From Acanthosepion esculentum (taxonomy: Eukaryota; Mollusca; Cephalopoda; Sepiida; Sepiidae), in the NCBI GenBank assembly GCA_964036315.1, contig OZ038492.1:38750853-38814852 (forward strand): a DNA stretch of 64,000 nt, given 5' to 3'. The translations under genes were made by a program, and so were the position numbers. How positions within the stretch are numbered: position 1 is the first letter of the stretch; each line of letters begins with the position of its first letter. Positions 55,643 through 64,000 of the stretch are shown here, one piece after another. A model generated the notes under the pieces. The model was not told the DNA's origin, made no database searches, and saw only the letters and a list, made by a program, of their open reading frames with translations.

Positions 55643-56621
55643 TACCGGATGTAAGATTGTCTAAATCATGTAACAGGATAATCACCTATCCCACAAAATT
55701 TTTAATATTTAAAAACTACTCAAGTAATTGAATTTCTTTTCTCCAGGTTTCAGATAAGTCGTATAGCCATTGCAACAGCATTTGTCTTAAGAATCACTGA
55801 AAAACCCTTTGAATTATTCGGCTAGAAAAAGAACAATTTAAGATCGTTTTCTGTGAGTCCCCTTAACTTCACAAATCAGCAATGGTGAGAGCGAAATGAT
55901 CATTCAAACGTCAGTAATGGAATCTACCACCATTCTCTGGCTTCCATCTTCAAAGTCCATTCAAGAATCGTCAAGAGAATGGTGTATGAGTTTAAAAAAT
56001 TGGGAATAGTAGAGAGGAAAACTGGATCAGGAGGTCACAACAGGAAGACGGATCATCATTTCAACTTGGAGGTAAAGAGATCAATTAGAAAAAATCCAAC
56101 TTAATTCATAAGACATTTGGCACGGGAAAGAGGAGCTTCATCTATGACCGTCCAAACAGCAGGGAAAAAACACTTGAAAAGGAATTCGTACGGGAATCGT
56201 CTTTGGCATTTTTTTACTCCAGGAAATCAAGTTAGAAAGTTAGAGAGGGAAAAGATCATCTTGAATTAGTTGCAATATGATCCTGGAATAATAATAATAA
56301 GAATAATAATAAGAATAATAAGAATAATATTTGAACATTATATCACTCCTTCATGAGGTTCCGAACCTTAGCTCTGGTTAATGAATGATGAACATGTCAT
56401 TTTCGTTTGTGGTCGATTTCATCACGATTCTTCTGTTAAGCTAGGAAATTAATTATACATTCTTATTGTTCAAAGTACAGTTCAGTTGGGTAATAAAAAC
56501 CTCGGAGAATCCTAGTAAAATCTCTGTAATCATTTTTAAGATACAACGGTTCAAACTAAATCTAATAAATGGACTATTTAGCTCTTACACGATTTGGACA
56601 ATTTTACTGTTACACCCGGTA
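55643..56621 (+). mobile_element. Tc1/mariner-type element, decayed, copy 2
   Basis: 979 bp with ends TACCGGATGTAAGATTGTCT and, reversed, TACCGGGTGTAACAGTAAAA. Around 55985-56220 it encodes the N-terminal DNA-binding half of a transposase: RMVYEFKKLGIVERKTGSGG, HFNLEVKRSIRKNPT, stop, then FIRHLARERGASSMTVQTA and KKHLKRNSYGNR. This is the paired-type helix-turn-helix region with a GRP-like linker (here GSGG). The catalytic DDE part is deleted; a short AAT/AAG array sits at 56288-56330. Confidence 0.8.
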
Positions 56622-57443
56622 TAATTTTCTTTTTTCGTTCAATTGTATATTCAGTCCTCTTTCTCTTTTCCTTTCGTTCTCTGTTTGATTTCCTGTCTTT
56701 ATTACCTGTTCCTGGATTAGTACTTCGTTTTTTTTTTGTTTTTTTTTTTTCAACACAATAAACTTATATAAACTTGCCCGATAAATAATAGGTTTATTAT
56801 TCTTTTTCGTATTTGTGTTGACTTTACGCCAATTTCTCCCTTTCTCTTCTCTTATTTTATGCTTCCTTTTTTATTCACTTCTTCCTCATTTTTCCTTCTC
56901 TCTGCAGTTTTTCCCTCGACACCCTTCGTTCGTTTCTTTTTTGTTCTTCATCTTTTTCATTCGTTCTTTACATCGTTTCTCTTTGATTCTCTCCTTTTTG
57001 ATATTTATTCCTTTTCCTCCTCCTTTTCTATTCATAATATTTTCTTCGATTTCAATTATGTCTTTTTCGATATCACGTATCTGCTCATTTTTTTTACATA
57101 GTATTTTAATCTGTCTATTTTATCATTTCTTTTTTATTTTATTGCAGTGAAATTCTTTTTTAGATGCATTTTATTTCTTCTTCGTCTTTCTTCTTCCTCC
57201 TCAACGTCTCCCGTAACTCTTCATCATCTAATTTCTTCTTCATCTTTGTTTTCTCCGTCTTCATTAACTTCTTCTTCTCCGTCTTCATTAACTTCTTCTT
57301 CTCCTTCTCCTTCTCCTTCTCCTTTTCCTTCTTCTTCTTCTTCTTCACTTGCCCTGAATATTCGTCTTTCGTATATTTCTTCTGCATTATCCTAGGTTTC
57401 TATTTTATCTATTTATAATTTCTTTCTCTGTAATTTTTATCTT

Positions 57444-57491
<48 letters not shown>

Positions 57492-57540
57492 GTCATCGTC
57501 AACATCGTCATCATCATCATCATCAACTTTTTTCTTTCAT

Positions 57541-58130
57541 ATTCTTCTGTCATATTTTCTTTCCTCTTTCCTTTTCAGTTCTCTCTTTGAATCCTCTACA
57601 GTTTCTTATCTGAGAGACGAACCTATCTGCATGTCGGAAAATCAGCATGACACAGCCTGGCTTTTACCTGAATTCTCTGGCACCGAATTTTAGGACATAT
57701 TTTTAAGTGATGTTCACCCAGTACAAGGCCCGTGGGCCACTCGAGGGAGAGAGCGACAGTGAAAGAGGCTCAGATTATTCGGATATGTGTGAAAGTGAAC
57801 CTTCGTCTTGAAAATGTTTAGATTGTTTTGATCGGGGAAGCGGCCTCTTGGGAGTCGCTTCCACAATGCAGTGTTTCGCGTGAAAGCAACTGCCAGAGTA
57901 ATATGAAGGGAATGAGGGTGGTTCGCTAAAATTTGTGTGGCATGGCGGGTCTTAGATTTAAACGTTAGGACTGGTGGAAATAGGAGTGCAGTTCAGCTGC
58001 AACTTTTTCTCATTTTTTCAAAAATATCTAGCCGAATTCATTTAGAGTCTTTTTTCTTTTTCTGTCAATCAAATTAGTTAATAAGTAGCTCAACTGTAAT
58101 AATAGAAGATCTGCCAGGAATGGTGTAAAT
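57541..58130. other. No recognisable feature
   Basis: Moderately GC-richer DNA than average (57700-57970), no open frame with known motifs. Confidence 0.45.
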
Positions 58131-58131
58131 T

Positions 58132-58134
<3 letters not shown>

Positions 58135-58202
<68 letters not shown>
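58135..58202. repeat. (TA)n microsatellite
   Basis: Pure TA array. Confidence 0.95.
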
Positions 58203-58206
<4 letters not shown>

Positions 58207-58375
58207 TTGAAGTAGAATATACCCACATGAGGTAATTTTGGATATTTTGGTGCATAAAATATATGCACTGTTATAATTAATACATTTAGCTCTCCATAGA
58301 TCAGATTTGATATTACTAGGATCTACCTGGATTATATACCAACTGATCTATTACCTGTGCTATATATATGCACGT

Positions 58376-58376
<1 letters not shown>

Positions 58377-58463
<87 letters not shown>

Positions 58464-58464
58464 C
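58377..58464. repeat. (CA)n-(TA)n microsatellite
   Basis: CA array to 58440, TA to 58463, immediately before the hammerhead motif. Confidence 0.95.
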
Positions 58465-58475
58465 AATTCTCAGTA

Positions 58476-58541
58476 GTGGATGCGCACCGCTGATGTGACC
58501 AAATAGGACGAAACGGTCGTCCAGTGCTTTCTGCATTCTGT
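58476..58541 (+). ncRNA. Hammerhead ribozyme motif, copy B
   Basis: Order of a type I hammerhead: GGATGCGCACCG (stem I 5' side), CTGATG (58490-58495), stem-loop II GACCAAATAGGAC, CGAAAC (58509-58514), short stem III and cleavage triplet GTC (58519-58521), then CAGTGCTTTCTGCATTC (stem I 3' side). GCAC.G pairs with CAGTGC and GGATGC with GCATTC, leaving an internal loop as usual in active type I ribozymes. Relative to a standard CTGATGAG core, A9 is changed and stem II is one base short, so activity is doubtful. Such ribozymes occur in Penelope-like elements and retrozymes. Confidence 0.8.
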
Positions 58542-58569
58542 TGAAGATTATTGTGGGCTCGATGAAATA

Positions 58570-58570
<1 letters not shown>

Positions 58571-58662
<92 letters not shown>
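58571..58662. repeat. (CA)n-(TA)n microsatellite
   Basis: CA array then TA array directly downstream of the hammerhead unit. Confidence 0.95.
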
Positions 58663-58665
<3 letters not shown>

Positions 58666-58854
58666 CATCATCACTTGATAAGACACCAGATGTGTTGAAA
58701 CAAAATGGTTATTTTTTTAGTGATTTTATAACATATTTATGTAATAATTTTCAAATAAATAATTATATTTGCTCTACTCTGTATTGAGCACTCTTTTAAG
58801 AATAGTAATTTTTGATTATTGGAATTTATTCCTTATATACCAATCCTATAGTTG

Positions 58855-58855
<1 letters not shown>

Positions 58856-58918
<63 letters not shown>
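58856..58918. repeat. (TA)n microsatellite
   Basis: TA array next to the 3' end of J14. Confidence 0.95.
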
Positions 58919-58923
<5 letters not shown>

Positions 58924-58925
58924 AA

Positions 58926-59570
58926 GCGTATCACCCCAAGCAAGGCCGGTGGCCATTATCACGCATGGGGTTACAGAAGGGTTGGAGCAAGAGCAGATAG
59001 GAGTGGTAAAGGAAGGGATGTGGAGAAAGAGAAGGACGGAGGGTCGATCGAGGTAGGGGGGTTACGGGAGATATAGAGCGAGAGCAGATAGGAATGAAAG
59101 ATATCAGGAAGTGGATAGATCAAGGCAATTGGAGATGACGATTGACGCTACACTTAAACCGTTGGAGATTGTATTTGTCAGGGAAACAGTAATAGGGAAG
59201 GGAGTTCCATAGGCGAGATGTGCGAGACATGAAGCTATTGGAGTAGAAAAGACGTCTACACCTAACAGTTTCAACGGTGAAGGGGTGGGAACGGGATGCC
59301 AGCCTCGTAGGACGCTTAAATTCACGAGGCTTAGGGACAAGCGAAAGCAACTCCTCAGAGCAATTACCGTGGAAGTACTTGTAGAAAAGGCAGAGCGATG
59401 CAACATCGCGTCTGTGAGAGAGCGACTGCAGACGAGATGACAGATCAGGGCCAATCACATTGCATATCCGTCTCTGGATCTTATCAAGAACGCTGAGGCA
59501 ACACGCAGGGGCCCCAGACCATAAATGGCAGCAATACTCCATGCAAGGTCGAATGGTAGACTAAGTTGCC
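58926..59570 (-). mobile_element. Young jockey/CR1-type LINE 3' end (J14)
   Basis: Antisense and 5'-truncated. The 3' terminus is at ATCACCCCAAGCAAGGCC (58931). A 140-codon minus frame (59120-59542) is open: MEYCCHLWSGAPACCLSVLD, RRICNVIGPDLSSRLQSLSH, SRSHPFTVETVRCRRLFYSN, SRLWNSLPYYCFPDKYNLQR. Same young subfamily as J4 and J8. The catalytic part is absent. Confidence 0.85.
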
Positions 59571-59634
59571 TGACGATTGCACTAGCATGAAACAGACTGT
59601 CGCCTCTAAGTGCTGACTTCCATGTCCACTTTTA

Positions 59635-59635
<1 letters not shown>

Positions 59636-59694
<59 letters not shown>

Positions 59695-59712
59695 AACGCG
59701 CACACACACAGC
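59636..59712. repeat. (TA)n with CA/CGCA end
   Basis: TA array followed by ACACACACA. Confidence 0.9.
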
Positions 59713-60238
59713 TGTATATATATAAATCTTTCGAAATCTTTATCTTCTAGAGTTTAATTCTTGGTCGAAATGTATTTATTCATTTGGTAACTCGATATTT
59801 ATTGATATATCGAATGTATTTCATTATATCGATATTATATTGATTATTTAGAAAAAAAACATTTTGTAATGCACCAGACTAAAGAACAGACAAGCTAACT
59901 CTCCGTTAAGAAGTGATCTCACCGGTAAATCCGAATATTTGCTTTCTAAAAGTCATTGATAAATGCGAAATAAGAGTGCGTTGTGATGAGTCAGCAATTT
60001 CCTTTTATAATCTTATCTACTGGCCGAGAGAAGTTTATTGGTTAAATTCTCAACAGAAACGTTGGAAGAAATGAGATTTACACCTTTATGTTGACATGAA
60101 TTTGTCTGTCATAATTATCTCCCTTATATTTTCGACCAGGTGGAATTTTAATAAGCGAAGAGCTAGAAGTGTTATAAAGTAGTGTCACAAAGTTGTTACA
60201 GATTCGAACTGGCGATAGGATTTTAGCTTGCCCGATCT
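59713..60238. other. No recognisable feature
   Basis: Non-coding AT-rich sequence. Confidence 0.45.
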
Positions 60239-60239
60239 T

Positions 60240-60508
60240 AGAATTTTATGAATCAGTTCAGTTATGTGCTATGCGTGATACACGCTTAGGCGATCATGTA
60301 TCTTTCGATACATGACTGTCGACGCAGTAGGTTGCCATTTCTGTCTGCTCTATACAACCCGTCTCTATTTACCCATAGCTGGTTAGGTGAAGAAGAGGAT
60401 TCATACCTTTCCGAAGGGTATTAGCACGTAAATTTGACTGGAATTCGAACTCGGCTCTCCGATTCCTCAATCCGAGCCGCTGTCCATTACTCCACCGTGC
60501 CTCCTCTA
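60240..60508 (-). mobile_element. tRNA-type SINE, full-length-like
   Basis: Minus strand: GAGGAGGCACGGTGGAGTAA and TGGACAGCGGCTCGGATTGA (A-box region TGGAGTAATGG), GAGAGCCGAGTTCGAATTCC (B box), TTACGTGCTAATACCCTTCG, CCATAGCTGG-side body, then GCAACCTACTGCGTCGACAG, ATCGAAAGATACATGATCGC and TGTATCACGCATAGCACATA. The tRNA-like head resembles tRNA-Arg more than other tRNAs (inference). No 5S head here. Confidence 0.75.
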
Positions 60509-61070
60509 GATAATCTATATAATCAATATATTTCTGAAATATTCATAATAATCTCTTAATATATGGATCCAAAGCATGCTACACTTAATAAAAGTTAAAA
60601 TAACCTACGTAGGCGAAACGTTATTCAGTGTGTAAATACCTATTCTTGCCAAAATATGATATTCCACCCATGATTTTTTTCAAATATATCTTTTTCTTAA
60701 AGAAAATGCTTCTTTCTCAAGCCAATATACATGACTGTAATATATTTAAAAAAAATTTTTAAAAATTAAATGAAAACGGTTAATTCACTACATTTAAATT
60801 TTCTTCAAAATAGATAAAATAAATAATAAGTACATTTAAAAATATATAATTAAATGAAAAAAAATTCAAAAATATTTACACAATTTCGATTATTAGGCAA
60901 TAAATTACATCAGTTAGCGTTCTTCATTATTTATCTTGCCTAATACAGTTGGCTTTAATTATATTTTAGAGCGTTTTAAAAGTTATAATTTGACAACTTA
61001 AAGATATTTTACTAAAATTTACTTCAGTTTACAAATAAGTTTTAAATAAAATCGCTCCATATTTTTAGTC
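60509..61070. other. AT-rich; CCTACGTAGG hairpin
   Basis: A perfect 10-bp palindrome CCTACGTAGG followed by CGAAACGTTATT at 60613-60634 recalls the hairpin-CGAAACGTTG signature of the 12.1 kb repeat. Otherwise featureless. Confidence 0.45.
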
Positions 61071-61071
61071 A

Positions 61072-61230
61072 TTTCACCTCAAGCAAACTAAAAAAGGCAC
61101 TAAGAGGCGAGGGTTTACGGAGTGTGAGATAATATGAGAGAAAAAAAACAAAACATTATTATGAAGTGAGAACAAAAAATGAACAGGAATTAAGAATGTA
61201 ATAATTGACATTGCATTCCTAACAACAGTA
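61072..61230 (-). mobile_element. Jockey-type LINE 3' terminus (J15)
   Basis: CATTTCACCTCAAGCAAACT (61071) is the antisense LINE end. It reads about 150 bp into the 3' UTR and ORF end, then is lost. Confidence 0.5.
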
Positions 61231-61665
61231 CTAGCACTTGATTCAATGCAATTTACCATTATAAGATGCCCCAGGTTACAAAATACGATGGTTAAAAAAA
61301 ATTAGCCCTTCTTACTTTCTAGGCGTAAATAAATAGGAAATAACAGTTTCTACCGAAGGACAAAAATCATGTAAACTATCGATATTAAGGAAAATAAAAA
61401 CTGGCGCATGTCAGTACATGCAGCGATATTGATGTCATAGGCTTGTAATGTGTTGATCGGGTAGTTTTAAATTGCGCCCTACTTCTGAAACAAAAGCTTA
61501 ATCTGACCCTTTTCTTACTTTATTTATTTATCTATTCATTTTACCTTGTTGCCTTTCATGACCCCAGGAGAAAACCGTGTCAATGCCGCTTTCTGTCACA
61601 ACTGCTGTTAAATAGCAGAGGCAAAAGATGACAAATGACGACTTGAAAAAGAAACAAGTATTGAC
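61231..61665. other. No recognisable feature
   Basis: Non-coding. Confidence 0.4.
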
Positions 61666-61669
61666 TTTC

Positions 61670-62480
61670 AGGTGCCTTCCATCTGCATGGCTGATGCTAA
61701 CCTTCAGCAGAGTAACTCGTTGCGTCTTCTCAGTTTAACATCCTCAGCTGATATGAAGTGGGAAGTCTACATTGAATCCATTGCTCGGTCTTCTGCTAAG
61801 AAATTTAGTTCACTGTGTCGTGCGAGACAATTTCTCCAGAATCTATTAGGTTGGTGCAAAAATAATGTCGTTTTTTGACGTTCAACTTCATGTGAGAAAA
61901 CGACATTATTTTTGCACCAACCTAATATCTAACATATCTATAACTACCATTCGTCAATTCTTAGAAGATTTCTGCCATGTTGCTCCTGCTATATATTTCG
62001 AGATTCTTGATAAAATCCAAAAAAGTATCAGCAATATTATTGTTCCTAATATGGCATCTCGTCTTCAGTCACATTTCCACTGCCATAAACTTCCTTCCCT
62101 CTGTCTATACTATAAATACTTTCACGGTAATTGTTTAGATGAGATCTTCGCTATGTTACTCACATTTTATGAATTTAAGCGCAGTAGTAAATTATCGTCG
62201 AGGTATCATCAGTTTACAGATGAACTGATTCCATGTAGCCGTAAGGTCTATGCTAAGACCTTCTCACAATTTTCGCTTGTGAAACTCCCTTCTGGCTCCA
62301 TGCTCCATCTTTAATCGTCAAAAATCTTAAGGCAATATCAATCGTTATCTACTGTCTTCTTGATCACTATTCTATTGTTCATGTTCCTTCATAATATTTT
62401 GTTTTCTACTTCATTCACACACTGTAACCCATTGTGTATTCGTGTCTTTACTCTCTTGCATGGAGTGATTTCAATTGAAA
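61670..62480 (+). mobile_element. Jockey/CR1-type LINE (J16) interrupted by a MITE
   Basis: Left part (61672-61845): ICMADANLQQSNSLRLLSLT, SADMKWEVYIESIARSSAKK, SLCRARQF. Right part (61926-62320): FYHGNCLDEIF-type block as KYFHGNCLDEIFAMLLTFYE, then RKVYAKTFSQFSLVKLPSGS. The MITE sits between ESI and the LTYL..TIR block. The 3' end, CTCTTGCATGGAGTGATTTC, closes it with an A-run. Diverged subfamily close to J1. Confidence 0.75.
61846..61925. mobile_element. 80-bp MADE1-like mariner MITE
   Basis: 29-bp perfect terminal inverted repeats (61846-61874 and 61897-61925) starting TTAGGTTGGTGCAAAAATAA, a 22-bp centre, and TA duplications on both sides (61844-61845, 61926-61927). Length (80 bp) and the first 16 bases are the same as in the human mariner MITE MADE1/Hsmar1 ends. 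As RNA it would fold into an almost perfect hairpin. It cuts the LINE J16. Confidence 0.95.
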
Positions 62481-62850
62481 AAAAAAGGTTAAATGAACAG
62501 TGTGGATTGATAACAATTTATACAATGAAGTACTGTGTCTGTAATTAATTTAGAAAGTTGCACATACTTTCTTTGATACAATACTTTTTCTGTTACGATA
62601 ATCTGAGTCATTGCTTTTGAAAATGTAAGCGATCATTTAATAGAACGTATCTGGTGAACGAATCATGCCTCGTAATTTTTAATATAATGGAACAAAGACT
62701 TGCATGACTTCTGAAGATTTCCATGAAAAATATTTTAAGTGGAAGATCATATAAATTTCAACCGAGAACTGCACTAGCTGCTCCGTCAATGAATGTTTCC
62801 TTAAAAGAATGTTTCCTTAAAAGAAAAGTCTATTATTACTATGACTATTT
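62481..62850. other. No recognisable feature
   Basis: Non-coding; a short direct repeat GAATGTTTCCTTAAAAGAA occurs at about 62791 and 62808. Confidence 0.45.
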
Positions 62851-62851
62851 C

Positions 62852-62908
62852 TCAACCCATGGCCCCGATATTAAGAGTGCCGTGCTCTACCGAGGGAGTT
62901 AGACGGGC
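62852..62908 (-). pseudogene. tRNA-Lys(CTT)-like pseudogene, 3'-truncated
   Basis: On the minus strand from 62908: GCCCGTCTAACTCCCTCGGT then AGAGCACGGCACTCTTAATA (anticodon CTT in ACTCTTAAT) and GGGGCCATGGGTTGAG. Acceptor, D and anticodon arms follow tRNA-Lys, but the T loop (TTCGA expected) is lost and no 3' acceptor strand follows. Either a tRNA pseudogene or the head of a tRNA-Lys-derived SINE, a type reported for cephalopods. Confidence 0.65.
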
Positions 62909-62954
62909 GTGTTAAGTCGGCAGAGGCTCACGAGCTCCATGTAGGGTGTACATT

Positions 62955-63240
62955 TGGAGGCACGATGGAGTAATGAAATACGGTTCGGATTGAGGTTGCG
63001 GATTGCCGAGTTCGAATTCCAGTTAAGTACATTACGTCGCTAATACCCTTGGGAAATGTATGAATATGTTTCTTTCACCCCCCCCAGCTATGGGTTAATA
63101 GCAGGACAGACTGGTTTCTATAGCCTTGGGTGAATAGTAGGGCATTCTGGGAATTGCAGCCTTGATTGGCAATAGGTCTAGGAGAAGGACAACTCTGAAC
63201 GGCGAAGCACATACTATCCAGGCAAGTAAAGGATTGTGGA
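62955..63240 (+). mobile_element. tRNA-type SINE
   Basis: GGAGGCACGATGGAGTAATG (A-box region), GCCGAGTTCGAATTCCAGTT (B box), TACGTCGCTAATACCCTTGG, CCCAGCTATGGGTTAATAGC, GGACAGACTGGTTTCTATAG, then a locally repeated segment (AGCCTTGGGTGAATAG / AGCCTTGATTGGCAATAG) and GTCTAGGAGAAGGACAACTC. Same family as 60.3 kb. Confidence 0.75.
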
Positions 63241-64000
63241 ATCCGAATTGACTCGATGATCCCGACTGCAGTCGACCTCATCATCATTTCTATATCAAAC
63301 CAAATAGTGATTATTATTAGTAGTAGTAGTATTAATAGTAGTATTAATAGTAGGTGTAGAATGCTTCTGCACGAAGAAGACAAGGCCATAATTATAAAGA
63401 AATATGGGCAAAGTTGCCAAGAAATAGTACAGTTACAAGCTAGAGGAGGTAATTAAAAACAACAGTCAACATTTCAGCATTCAGACTGTGTCCTGTAGAC
63501 CTACAAGCCAGACCTCAACGTCATTATCAAAGAAACGAAAAAAATGCACTTCCTAGCTGTACCTAACCTTTTCTGGTGAATGTCATATCAAGGTAAAAAC
63601 AAAATAAACCATTTATTGGCTGTTCTTAATTTCTTTGGATGGGGTAGTAGGTAGTGTATTAAATTTTATGAAGACAATGATAACCGAAATACAACAAGGA
63701 GATTCTTTTTTTAAGCATTCAAAGGATATATAACGAATGGCGTTACAAAATGGTGACAACAACCCACTGGAATTTTTGTGGAGCATCAAAACGAAATTCA
63801 AAATATTTGAAAAAACAATAAAAACTCATGGATTTCGTCAAAAGTTTTGTATCATTATTAAGAGGATATATAATTTTTTATGCAAGAATATCAATTTTGG
63901 TTTGGTTTGGCTTATTTTGTTTTTAGGCGTATCAACCTCAATGGCTTATTTAATGCCGACAAGATTTTTAAGATAGGCTCGTATGAATAGAAAATGTATT
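63241..64000. other. Window end, one repeat trace
   Basis: No gene. 63925-63975 (TCAACCTCAATGGCTTATTT, ACAAGATTTTTAAG) is the inverted partner of 55185-55235. The repeat is probably cut by the window edge. Confidence 0.45.

Larger units (their letters stand above)
53560..57540. repeat. Pyrimidine-rich domain
   Basis: Nearly 4 kb with strong C/T bias on the plus strand, interrupted by the Tc1/mariner relic (55.6-56.6 kb) and by 54.95-55.24 kb. Contains (TATC)n at 54330-54393, TTTC arrays at 54485-54515 and 54560-54590, TTC-rich stretches at 57170-57350 and an ATC array at 57446-57530. The many Phe/Ser/Leu-rich frames are compositional. Confidence 0.85.

Overview
The window is eukaryotic, AT-rich, and contains no host protein-coding gene that I can support. 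It is almost entirely layers of retrotransposon, DNA-transposon and SINE remains, separated by long (TA)n, (CA)n, (AAT)n, (GAA)n and (GATA)n arrays. The mix suggests a mollusc genome, most likely a coleoid cephalopod of the octopus type: many decayed jockey/CR1-type LINEs, a LINE with a restriction-like endonuclease, tRNA-derived SINEs and abundant TA microsatellites. That assignment is inference from the repeat types, not a database match.

Layout. 0-5 kb: two diverged copies of an unclassified repeat, a SINE fragment, an antisense jockey-like LINE and a solo LTR with a 5-bp target duplication (4129-4416). 5-16 kb: a jockey RT fragment, a repeat with a hammerhead-like hairpin, a ~1 kb segmental duplication (6.5-7.5 and 11.9-12.9 kb) whose second copy is broken by a younger LINE, RTE-like LINE fragments, and a decayed restriction-endonuclease LINE piece. 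17-24 kb: the best-preserved element, a nearly complete Dong/R4-like LINE (about 19.07-22.73 kb) with reverse transcriptase (YMDD) and C-terminal restriction-like endonuclease, followed head to tail by two more 3' ends of related elements, each ending in (AAT)n. 25-28 kb: an internally deleted Tc1/mariner element and a repeat shared with 9.6 kb. 28.7-32.2 kb: a 30-bp-period minisatellite split by a jockey-like LINE. 33-41 kb: a tandem duplication, more LINE fragments and microsatellites. 41-48 kb: a degenerate hammerhead ribozyme, a mariner fragment, two jockey-like copies with a shared 3' flank (one carrying an RTE-like LINE fragment), a second solo LTR and a Penelope-like GIY-YIG remnant. 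49-57.6 kb: a purine-rich tract, a composite 5S rRNA-tRNA SINE (two copies, one split by a 470-bp MITE), a long pyrimidine-rich domain and a second Tc1/mariner relic. 58-64 kb: a hammerhead ribozyme motif, another young LINE copy, tRNA-type SINEs, a tRNA-Lys-like pseudogene, and a jockey LINE interrupted by an 80-bp mariner MITE that closely resembles mammalian MADE1.

How the parts relate. The jockey-like family is the main substrate (about 17 pieces, both strands, sharing a GCCTTGCTTGGGGTGA-type 3' end). The Dong/R4-like LINE is linked to (AAT)n arrays. The hammerhead motifs and the GIY-YIG remnant both point to Penelope-like elements or retrozymes. Nested insertions with recognisable target duplications give a relative chronology. 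Most long open frames are low-complexity translations of microsatellites or of the 30-bp minisatellite and are not genes.
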